Source of the DNA: Allomyces macrogynus ATCC 38327
Taxonomy: Eukaryota > Blastocladiomycota > Blastocladiomycetes > Blastocladiales > Blastocladiaceae
Direction of reading: 5' to 3'
Assembly: GCA_000151295.1 (NCBI GenBank)
Contig: GG745328.1
Coordinates: forward strand, 2,707,380 to 2,771,379
Length of the DNA stretch: 64,000 bases
The translations under genes were made by a program, and so were the position numbers. Positions within the stretch are counted from its first letter, which is position 1, and each line of letters opens with the position of its first letter. Below, one piece after another: positions 15,154 to 24,436 of the stretch. The notes beneath the pieces are model-generated. The model was not told the DNA's origin and did not search any database. It saw only the letters and a program-made list of their open reading frames with translations.

Positions 15154-15447
15154 TGAGGGGGAAGAGGACGATGGGGGGGGGGGGGGGGGGAGGTCTGACT
15201 TACTGAGGACTTGTATTTTACGAGATGGAGGTTCTGTTCGACCAAGAGTGAACGTGTTTTGCTGTGGATGATTTCTCTGAAACGACAGCAACGCATCAAG
15301 TCAAGAGTTGCGATTGATAAACTGGAATCCACAAGACGATTCGTGCGCCAACGACCGCGTCCAATCGCTCAAAAAGAATGGATCAAAAACCGGCCGCTTC
15401 GCGCACTCACGTCGTCGTCGAGCTGCAAAAACGCGAACCGCCCGTGC
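15154..15447. other. Convergent 3' flank with an 18-G homopolymer
   Basis: Space between the converging WD40 and URC1-like genes. It holds the G18 run at 15173-15190 and otherwise AT-richer sequence suited to 3' ends. No ORF is supported. Confidence 0.6.
15173..15190 (+). repeat. Uninterrupted run of 18 G
   Basis: Eighteen consecutive G residues 20 bp after the WD40 stop codon. A similar 18-C run occurs at 62478-62495. Such a run could form a G-quadruplex in DNA or in the 3' UTR. Confidence 0.9.
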
Positions 15448-17558
15448 TCAATGCTGAATCTCGTCCCACTCCCACGTGCGACCCTGCACCGCCTGCAAGT
15501 CCTTTTCGTCCGGGACCTTGCCCGACGCCGTGAAGTACCCCGCAGCGATCTTGGCGTCAATCTCGACGCGACTGTCCGGCGGAATCAACTCGTCTGGGAT
15601 CGCACACCGTTCCTTGATCGTGATCCCAGCGTTGACAATCGCGTCGTATTTCATGTTCGACATGGACATCATGCGATCAATCTTGGTGATGCCGAGCCAG
15701 TGCAGGACGTCCGGCATGAGCGCCTGGAACCGCGCGTCCTTGACGCCCGCCACGTTCTCGGTGCGCTGGAAGTACTCGGAGGCCTTGTCCTGCGACCGCT
15801 TGCGCGCCTATTGGATCGGGTGGAGAGCATCCGTTAGTTACTGAGGAACATGGATGCCGCGCGTGGCAGAAGACATTTGGTCTTTACGAACGTTGTAGAC
15901 GAGATACTTGGTGATCTCGCCGAGCGCGCGCCCTTCCTTGCGGAAATAGACAATGACGCCGCTGCCCCCCTGCTGCGCTGTCTTGACGGCCTCCTCGATG
16001 CCGTACATCAGGTATGGGCGGCACGTGCAAATGTCGGATCCAAACACGTCGGATCCGTTGCACTCGTCCTAACAATCGGGTGGAGAAGGTCAGAAACGAC
16101 GCCGAGAGAGTTTTCATAAGCTTGCCGGGAACATACGTGAACGCGCAGCGTCAGTTTCTTGGACGGGTCGCTCATGTTCTCGACGGGACCGAAAATGTAG
16201 ACGGTGAGGCCGCCGATCGGGGGCTACGGGACACAAGCACGTCAACTTGGGCGACAACAACGAGAAAACAGGCACGTTGTGCATCCGAGCCGTACCAGGA
16301 ACACCTTGAGGTCCGGGCGCGTGATGAGCTCCGGGTACATGCCGCCGGTGTCCTCGCTAGAGTCGGCTGTCAGTCACAAGCCCAGCCTCGAACCGGCATC
16401 TGGAGAAAAAGAAGATAAACACACAAGATGCAACGACGCAGAACGGCCTCGTCGATCCCAAACCGCGCCGCGACGCCCGGTAAGTACCAAACCGGCTCAA
16501 CCGCCGCCTTCGTGACCTTGATATCCCCCTGGTCGTTGATCACAATCTTGCCATCAATGGGCAACCGTCCCTTGCGCACGGCCTCGGCAATCTCCGGCAA
16601 TTGCATATGCGCCTTGGTCACGGCAATCGACGGGCGAATGTCGAGCCCAGAGTCAATCTCGGCCTTGAAGAGCTGCTGGACTAGATGACCAAACGGGTCC
16701 ATGGACACGAGCTTGGTCGGGTCGGCCCATTGCGGGTGCGGCCCAATCTTGACGGGCGGCTCCGTGTTTTCGAGGTCCGGGCGGTGCGTCGCAGGGAGAG
16801 CGCCGATCGCGACCGAGAGCGCGTGGTAGATACAGTAGGAACCGCCGTGCGCGCCAATCGCGTTGCGCAGGCCGATCGAGGTCGGGTTGCGTGACGCGAT
16901 CACTGGGCCGCGCTGTTTCGGGTCTGGCAGTGCAAGGGGAGGAGATCAACAATGGGCCGAATTCCAGCCAATTGCGCGTCGCCCGCCGAGGAACACGTAC
17001 CAGGGTTGCCCCAGTCGAGCTTGGTAGGCTTGATCCCGGCCTGGCCGGGGTACGTGGTCAGTACGACGCGCGACGTGTAGGGAGAGCCCGTCGAGAGCGA
17101 CTGCCGGGTCGACATGGACGTGGTCGGCGACTTGGGCGAGGTCGGCGCAACGGCCGAGTCGGGCGAGTGCAGCGCCATGCCGCTGTCTGAAACGGTCGGC
17201 GAACCGGCTAGATTGTGGATTCGGAAACGTGAGTCCTCTTTTTTGCGAATGTGCGTCGAGACGTTGAGACAAGCCGGCAAACGTACTGTTGGTGCGCTCG
17301 CGTCGTGACTCAACGGCTGCGAGATTGGGCGTGCTCGTCAGCGCCTCGAGACGGTTCATCTAAATGGAGCCGAGCAAAGCACGCCGTCCGGGTCAGAGTG
17401 CGACTCCACGGCATAGAATTGATGCGACGACGCGAGTGAACGCGAACCTTGGTGTTGAGCGTGTCGTAGTCGAGCCGCAGGCCCTTGACCGTGTCGAGAA
17501 TGGCCTCGAGTATTGCCTGCTGAGACAGGGCCGCTCCCTGCTCGTTGGCTGTCGACAT
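15448..17558 (-). CDS. URC1: URC1-like protein, GTP cyclohydrolase II-related
   Basis: Urc1 is required for the fungal URC pathway that uses uracil as a nitrogen source; its exact reaction is unsettled. The N-terminal GTP cyclohydrolase N domain is seen as IGLRNAIGAHGGSYCIYHAL. The cyclohydrolase II-like half has DECNGSDVFGSDICTC, keeping the three zinc cysteines, then GSGVIVYFRKEGRALG. Exons include 15448-15807, 15892-16068, 16137-16223, 16296-16356 and 16425 to about 16930, followed by three short 5' exons from ATG 17558. The splice from KYLVYN to ARKRSQ is in phase. The N-terminal 120 or so residues are Ser/Thr/Pro-rich with a short helix. It could be mistaken for the riboflavin enzyme RIB1, but the extra N domain argues against that. 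Confidence 0.85.
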
Positions 17559-18232
17559 GGTGGCGGTGACGACGACTTGGTTGGTCCTGTCTGGGCTCCT
17601 CGAGGGTTGGAAAGCTGGTCCTGTCGATGGTTGCAGCGATTGATGCGTGGTCAAGGTCGGCGGCGTCGAGCTCGTGGGGAGAGAGGATCGCTGGCGTGTC
17701 TGGCAGGGAGAAGAGGAGGGAGGCCAGGGAACGCGGAAAGGCGGATGTGAGCGGGGACGAAACTGGATGTTGGGGTCGACGACGACGCGTACGTTTGTGC
17801 GCAGAGAGCAGATTGCGCAGTGGGAAATGTGAATGAAAGCGAAGACTCCTCTCGCGCTCGCGTGACGACCAACCCTCCCACCGTCTCCGCGTCGCCACCG
17901 CGTCGTCAGCTGTGATCGCTCACGGTCTGGCGCTGAATTGAAATGTAAGGCATCATAATTCAAAAGGATGGCGAGCGCCAGCGACCATCGTGTCGTGGAG
18001 AAATGAACAACCGGCATCAAATGGGGTCGAAGGGGAGCGTGAAATGGAATGGTGGAGCAGTTGGGCGGAATCAAATAAGATACGAAGAAAAACGATAATG
18101 AACGTCAGGCAACGTCAGGCCGACCTTCAGCGCGAGCCTTCCTGCGCCGAGAACCGGCACGAAACGATCGCTCGTTATTGGGCGGAGCGCAACCAACGCG
18201 CTTCCTTGCTATCGGCGGTCACGGCCCCCAAC
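17559..18232. other. Intergenic, 5' region of the URC1-like gene
   Basis: Upstream of the URC1-like start and downstream of the stathmin-like stop; both genes read leftward. The first 300 bp are pyrimidine-rich on the minus strand, as expected for a promoter and leader. No separate gene is supported. Confidence 0.5.
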
Positions 18233-19285
18233 TTACTCCTCGGGCCCCTCGCCGGTCGTCTCATTCAGCTGCTCGCCGCTGGCGCCAATCGACTCGGCGC
18301 GGCGGCGGCGCACCACGTCAACATGCTCGAGCGATGCCTTGATCTTGGCGGCACGCTCCTCCTCGATCTGCTTGCGGCGCAGCTCGGCCGCATCGAGCTT
18401 CGACTGCACGTCCTCGAGCGCAACACCGACTTCCTGGCGCCGGCGCGCGGCCTCCTCGGCACGGCGCTCGTTCTCGCGCACCTTGGCGAGCCGCTCCTCC
18501 TCGAGCTGCTTGCGGCGCTGCTCGGCGGCATCAAGCCGCGCCTGCGTCTCCTCGTCGGAACCCGAACCCGACGTCTGACGCGTGCGTCGCTGCTCGACTT
18601 CGCGGTGCTGCGACTCGAGCTTCTTTTGCCGGTCGCGCAACTGCTCTTCGGCGCGCAGCGCGGCCTGCTCGAGCTTTTCCTCGATGAGCTTGGCTAATGT
18701 AGGTGTTGCGAGAACGGTGAGTAACGGGGAATGTTGGGTGCGTGAGACAAGACGAAACGCGACACGGCGTACCCTTTTCGGCGGCCTGCAGCTCCTCGAT
18801 TGTGTCGATGGTCTCGGAAATCTGCTTCACCTTCTGCACGTCCTCCTTGGCGAATCGCAGCTTCGACTCGGCCAGCTCCTGGCGGCGCGCCTCGGCGGCC
18901 TCGAGACGCTGCGCAATCTCCTCCTTGGAGATGCTAACAAAGTGGGTTCGCGCGGAGACAGTGAGAGTGCTTTCTCGCGCGCGAGCAGAGCCACCAAACG
19001 GCACTTACTTGCGGCGATCCTCGAGCTCGGCCTGCACATCCTCGAACCGCTTGACAATCTTCACCGGTGCCGCGGCATTGGCCTGTTGGGTGTCCCGAAA
19101 GGCAGGCAGCCTGTCAACAACCATCCATCTCAGACGCACTACACGCGTCTCGCGTCTCGACCAGCATCGAGTCGCACCGGGTCCTTGATGTCGACTTCAA
19201 ACGCAACGGGCTTCTTGTCGGCGCACAACATGTCGGTGTCAGTGCTGGTGGGGTCGATCGGTGCGTCGGTAGCGTTGGAGCTCAT
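18233..19285 (-). CDS. Stathmin-family-like protein
   Basis: Stathmins bind tubulin dimers through long helices and promote microtubule disassembly. Four exons, 18233-18693, 18773-18933, 19009-19082 and 19178-19285, splice in phase into 267 residues. The N-terminus has KPVAFEVDIKDP, resembling the start of the stathmin domain. A long charged helix follows with a repeated motif: IAQRLEAAEARRQ, ARLDAAEQRRKQ and SKLDAAELRRKQ, each followed by basic and acidic heptad-like sequence. This matches the tubulin-binding repeats of stathmins (KLEAAEERRK type). A generic coiled-coil protein with chance similarity is the main alternative. The combination of the AFEV-like start and three matching repeats makes stathmin the better call. 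Confidence 0.65.
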
Positions 19286-19806
19286 GGCGGGCGAGTTGTT
19301 GGACGTGGCGAGAGGTTGGCGGTGGTGCAGTTGCGCGCGGTTTGCGGCGGGCTGGAGCGCGCGGTGGATGGGAACGGGGCCGGTAATGCACGGTGCGCGG
19401 GGTCGAGACGGGGTCGAGCGTATCGTTCTCGGAGGTCGTGCGTTGCGCGTGGTGGTGGGCCGGTGGCAGCCAAAGTGCGGTGGCGGCTCGCGTCAAGGCC
19501 GAGGCAGCATGACCTCAATTAACGCGTTTCGACATGTAGGCAACGCGGTCACCACTTCTCCACGTGTTGATGTTGCAAGCCACCGCACGCCACAACGGAT
19601 CACTGCAGCGAAAACGGACTTGAACGACCACTTCCTCGTCTTCAGGCCTTCTCGTCTTCAGGCCTTGGACCAACGTTCACCAACGTTTGGTCACTGTGAT
19701 CGCTTCAAGAGACCAAGGAAAAGCGTCTTGAGCGCGTGTGAGCAATCGACACCAGCAGCAGCAGCAGCATCGACGGCAATTCAACCATTCAAACGACATC
19801 ACAGCA

Positions 19807-20290
19807 ATGGCTTCACGCGTCTTCGTTCTGGGCTCCGTCAACAGCGTCGAGGACGTTGTTCGACCCGGTCAGTCCAAAAGGGTGGGGTTCTGTGAATGCA
19901 CACTCAAGTAGAACCACATGAGCGAAAGGGTTACCTAATGGGAGTTTTGTGGGTGGGTAGGTGGGTAGGTGGGTAGATGATCAAGAAAATTGGCAGAAGA
20001 TTTTTGGAGAACAGGGAAGAGAGAGCAAGAGAGCAAAATAACTCAACCAAGCGAACCAACACACGGTGAAGGACCTGATCCCGCACTCGGCCGTAAACCA
20101 GATGACGCCTGCGGGCTTGGCCGTTACGATTGGCAAGACGATCACGCGGCATGAAGTGGAGGTGAAGGCCATGTTGTGGAACATGGCGCACTTCAACCCG
20201 GCGTTTGTGCGGACATTGCCGCGCGCGTGTCGCGCGCGTCCGAGTAAAGCAGTGACCAGTAATGTGCTGCTGTGCGACGATATGTTCTAG
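19807..20290 (+). CDS. Doubtful small two-exon gene, hypothetical
   Basis: ATG 19807 opens MASRVFVLGSVNSVEDVVRP, which looks like a natural N-terminus and is followed by a GTCAGT donor-like site. A second open stretch, 20042-20290, codes for a non-repetitive peptide including LAVTIGKTITRHEVEVKAML. No clean acceptor joins them and no family is recognised. It may be a small lineage-specific gene, a remnant, or chance. Confidence 0.2.
19949..19978 (+). repeat. Short tandem repeat of GGTGGGTA type
   Basis: About three and a half copies of an 8-bp G-rich unit, GTGGGTAG. It lies inside an intergenic region and is not a telomere. Confidence 0.8.
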
Positions 20291-20841
20291 CGCGGCCGCA
20301 TGCGGTTGTTAGTGTTTCTGGTCGTGCCTTTCTTGCTTGTTTCATTTTTGTTCGTGCCGTGTTTGATAATTGTTGCTTCTGTCTCTTCTCGGATCCCACT
20401 CCTCTGCTTCGATTCCCTGACGCTTTGATTCTGGCTTGCCTCTCCCCCGCTTCTTCTATTTCCCTACCTGTAATTCTGGCTCGTTCGATACCTGTTGTTT
20501 GGAATGATATGTCGGGCGAGCTTCCAGGCTGGTTTGCAAATCGTTTGGGTAGAGTTAAATAGTAAACCGTTTTGTTGATGCTTTTCCAGCTCTCCTGCTT
20601 AGTGCTATTCTTCAACAGGTCAAGCTCATTTTGCTGAGAGGGCAACTGCCATGCAACATGTCGTCCATCTCCATCCTTACTTCGTTGCTGGTCCTCCCTC
20701 CCTCAGCCCATCCGTGACGCGAAAATAAATGAGTATTGCCGTGCAAATTTTCTCCACCCTGCCACACCCTCCGCGCGGCTGATCCCGTGCGCGCGCGTTC
20801 GATCGCCAACCCCCCTTACCATCCAGATCCCCAGCTCAACA

Positions 20842-23020
20842 CTATCCGCGCAACAGCGGCGTCTTCTCATCCTCGCCTTTCCCACGCACACTCGCATCCT
20901 CCTCACCGCCACTCTCTCCCCCATCTGCGCGCACGCTCAACCCACTACTTCGCGTCTGTTTCCGCGGCGCCGCCGTTGGCCCCGCTGCCGCCGTCCGCGC
21001 GCCAGCACTTGGCGGACTCGATCCGGCGAGCGCATCCAAAGTCGACCGCGACCGGCGCGGCCCGCGCGGAAGGAGCAGGTCCGGCGTGGGGGTCGGGGCG
21101 AGTCGGGGCGTGAGCCGCGGAGTGGCCGCGCAGTTGGTGCCGGTGAGCCGAGGCGTCGTTGAGCCGTTGAGTCGCGGGGTGCCAGGTGCTGCGGACGCGG
21201 GGATTCGGGGGGACTTGAACCGCCGCGGGACGGGGACTTGCCGGCGCATGTCGACGTAGACATCGGTTTCTGATGGCGTGATAAGGGTAGGGGTGAGAAA
21301 TCGAGCGGAGAGGATGGTGCGACGCGAGTGGGACGGACGTACCGTCAATGATTTCCTCGCCAATCAGCTCCTCAATCACGTCCTCGAGCGTGACGATCCC
21401 AAGTACATTCAGGACCGGGCGTGAGTACGGGTCGGACGTGGCCAATGCCGCAGCATGAATCCGCTCCTCGTCGTCATTCACGACCACGGCCATATGCGAC
21501 CGTCCCTCCTGGAACAAGTTGAGAATATCAAAGCACGCAATGTTTGGCGCGAGGACGGGCACGGGCATGATCGCGTGCGCAAAATCGCGCACTTTCAGCG
21601 CATTCGCCGGATCGTACGTGACGAGTTTCTTGACGAGTAGCATGCCGATAATGTTTTTCCGGTTCGAGCCGGCGTAGACGGGCACACGCGAATGGCCCTT
21701 GTCGACGAGTTCGTGCACCTTGCGCTCGTCTAGGACTTGGTCCCACTCGACCATGTAGGTGGCCTCGAGCGGCGTCATGATCGACTGCACGTCCTTGTCG
21801 CGCAAATCGAGCACGGCTTGGATGATTGTGACTTCATCGTTGGTCAGCGGGCCAAAGTGCGCCTCGGACTGTTCGTGCAGCGAGACGAGCGCCTTGAGTT
21901 CTGGTGGCAGGCGGACGGAGAGGGGGAAGAGGAAGGACAAGAGCGGGTCAGGAGGCTCGTGACGATCAAACAGGGTCGGTACGCGAGGGAAAGTTACCGG
22001 CGCGCTTGTAGGTCATGCCCTCGGTCTCGCCGAGAATCAAGTCAAGTAGCTTGCTGATCGGGTAGGCCTAGTGACGAATAAAGTGTTGATTCAGCAACTC
22101 GGCGATGTGAGCGTGAGGTCGGAGCCAGAGCGTACTATAGGCGACAAGATCCACATCAACGCGCGCACAAACCACGCACAGTTGGCGCCAACGGCGAGCC
22201 CGTACCGCGAGCACACGGCTTGCGGGATAATTCTGGCCACACAATCGGCACGTCAGGGTTCAATACACACGTAGCCACCGGACTGGCAGACAATCGCGAC
22301 GTACTCGCCAAAAATCACAATCAAGGTCGTGGAAATGACGACGGCAGGCCACCCGCCGCCCCAGATCGAGTCGGTGAGAATGGGCAGCGTCTCGTTGACA
22401 ATGACATTGGCGAGCAGCAGCGTCACGAGCAGCCAGTGGCCCTGCTTGCGGATCGGCTTGATTTTGCTCGCGTAGATGCGTTCCTTTTCCTGGCCCGATT
22501 GTTCTACGTTGCCCAAATAAGGTATGTGATCAACCGCAACGAACTGAAAGTGACAACCAGCAGGGACCAGCAGGAACCGAAAAGGATAAAAACGAACCAA
22601 GCACTTCGAGCGACATCAAGTCGAGCGAGAGCAGGCCGAGCGTGAGGCCTACGATCACCAAATTAGCGCGAGCATGTCCCGGCAGCCATGCATTCTCCTC
22701 TCCACCCGGTCAGCGTCGCGCGTACCGGCAAACAGGCCGCCAGCCAGCACGAGCACCACGATCACGCCCAACATTAAGACAAAATCGCGCGAATGCGGCG
22801 GAATATCGTCGTCGTCGATACCGCCCTTGCTCGCGGCATGTACCGCACCGTTGTGAGCGGTATGATCGTCATGGTTGGCATGAGCGGGGGTGGTAAACGC
22901 GTGCGCGGTCGCGACCAAGAGCGCAAGGATCGCGGCGGTGATGGCCACGGCAGCGTGCAATTCCCTTGACAGAGGGCGGCGCGTGTGCGACACGGTGGAC
23001 GCTATTGGTGGCCGCGTCAT
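20842..23020 (-). CDS. CNNM/Mam3-family membrane protein (DUF21 and CBS pair)
   Basis: CNNM and Mam3 proteins take part in magnesium and manganese homeostasis at vacuolar or plasma membranes. From ATG 23020 the protein has a hydrophobic N-terminal segment, a His/Asp-rich loop, then a DUF21 membrane domain: LGVIVVLVLAGGLFAG spliced to LTLGLLSLDLMSLEV, then HWLLVTLLLANVIVNETLPI and IIPQAVCSRYGLAVGANCAW. A tandem CBS region follows (VQSIMTPLEATYMVEWDQVL, GHSRVPVYAGSNRKNIIGML, VLGIVTLEDVIEELIGEEI). The C-terminal 170 residues are Pro/Arg/Thr-rich and end in an acidic, phosphorylation-prone tail. Several short GT-AG introns interrupt it. It lies head-to-head with the MED27-like gene, 180 bp apart. 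Confidence 0.9.
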
Positions 23021-23200
23021 GCTGCAGGTCCTTGCGTTGTGGTTGGTTGGATGGAGATGTTGGTGGCTCGTTCGCGTGCAAATTTGTGATCAACGAGGTG
23101 AGATGGAGGAGAAGGGACACGACAGCTTGGTTGCAAACCGTTGCGAACGCGCCAGAGCCAAGAAAACGTGAGCGCGGCCCTTCACAGCGACACGACCACC
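23021..23200. promoter_or_regulatory. Compact divergent promoter between CNNM-type and MED27-like genes
   Basis: Only 180 bp separate the two start codons, so both leaders and promoters must share it. No TATA box is obvious. A divergent promoter is inferred from gene layout alone. Confidence 0.55.
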
Positions 23201-24165
23201 ATGGCCGCTCCAAACTCGTCCACCACCGCGCCGGCACCGCCGCTAACACGCTCGGGACCTGCCGCACTGCCCGGAGCGCCAGCAACCCCGTCCCTGCTGC
23301 CCGCCGCGCACTCACGTCCAGCCCCACGCCCGCCGGCCTCGCGCGATGACCTGATCCTATCGCTCCACGACCTGCGCACGCTCGTGTGGGGCATTCCCGC
23401 CATTGTTAGGCAAGGCGATGCGGCTGCTATTCGCGCTCACCATGAATCGATTGTGACGTTGCTTGACCTAGTCGGCGCGGCGGCCGCAGTCGCTCCTGGC
23501 GGTGGATCGAGTCGCGGGACGGGACCTGCACCAAGGGCTCAAGAGCATGCATCCTCGACCAATGGTCACGACGGTTCGGCCGCCATGCACAACGGTGCTG
23601 CTGTTGATACTGCGGGCGAGCAGCAGCTGGCGCTGCCTGCTGTGACGGTGGTCGCCGTGAACGACAAGCAGATGGAGGTGCGATATTTAAAATTTGTTGC
23701 CCGTGGATTCGTTGTCGTCACTGATCACGAACCCCCTCCCAGATCGCCATTCCGGCGCTCGTCGTTGTTGCGACCATCACCTTCGCCCCTCCCCCATCCT
23801 CCGGCCCCTCTACCGCGCGCCGCATCGCCTCCGTCACGATGCACCCAGCCTCCTCGCTCACCTCCGCTCCCGCCGCACCTCCCGTCCTCCGTCGTCTCGC
23901 ACACCTGGCCGAGACGGCCTTGCGCACGCACTCGGACGTCTGTGCGGTCGCGTGGGCCACGTCGGCGGCGCGCACGTTCCTGGACCCGTGCACGGCGTGC
24001 GGCCAGCTGCTCAAGCCCGAGGCCGATGCGGGTGCCGCGCCGTTTGCTGCACCGCTCGTTCGGTGGCGCGCAGCTGCGGGGCAGGTTGCGCTGCACGAGT
24101 CGTGCTGCTTGGCTGCGTATGGTGCCGACTGGGCCGCGGGCGAGCCGGCAAGCATGGGGATGTGA
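23201..24165 (+). CDS. MED27: Mediator subunit 27-like protein
   Basis: Med27 is a tail-module subunit of the Mediator complex, which links activators to RNA polymerase II. Two exons, 23201-23677 and 23743-24165, join through a GTGCG-AG intron into 299 residues. The C-terminal part has LDPCTACGQLLKP and, about 35 residues on, ALHESCC. This matches the Cys-Cys-His-Cys pattern at the end of Med27. The N-terminal half is Ala/Pro-rich with a helical stretch (DDLILSLHDLRTLVWGIPAIV). The call rests on the C-terminal zinc-like motif and overall size. Confidence 0.6.
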
Positions 24166-24436
24166 GGATTCGAGGGCTGCGCGTGCCGGGTGGGGCTGTA
24201 GCACGGTGGAGAAGCAAGGACAGGTGTTGCTTGACAGCCTTGTTGATTGTTATGCTTTGGAAATGCATAGCGGGCGTGTAGTTGGCACATAGTGACGTTT
24301 TCTGTTCTTCGAATGCCAAATTTTGTCCAACAGCACGATCGGCCAATGCAATGCGTCCACTTTTCAACCAAATAACCACAGCTCCGGACAATACCTACTA
24401 CGAGCCAGCTCTCCGGCCCGTCGATAAACGATTTCC

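Larger units (their letters stand above)
19286..20841. other. Gene-poor region, possible promoter and a doubtful short gene
   Basis: Upstream flank of the stathmin-like gene and downstream flank of the CNNM-type gene. It holds a GGTGGGTA-type minirepeat (19949-19978), two short plus-strand ORFs with possible coding character (entered separately) and AT-richer sequence at 20290-20840. Confidence 0.4.

Noticed and set aside
15448..17558. Riboflavin-pathway GTP cyclohydrolase II (RIB1)
   Set aside because: The N-terminal GTP cyclohydrolase N domain and the ARKRSQ-type continuation fit URC1-like proteins better.
18582..19895. 437-codon plus-strand ORF
   Set aside because: It lies opposite the stathmin-like exons and crosses their introns; its composition mirrors the minus-strand gene. 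GC-rich coding DNA commonly leaves the antisense frame open.
19949..19978. G-rich repeat resembling telomere repeat
   Set aside because: The unit is GGTGGGTA, only about four copies, internal to the contig with genes on both sides.
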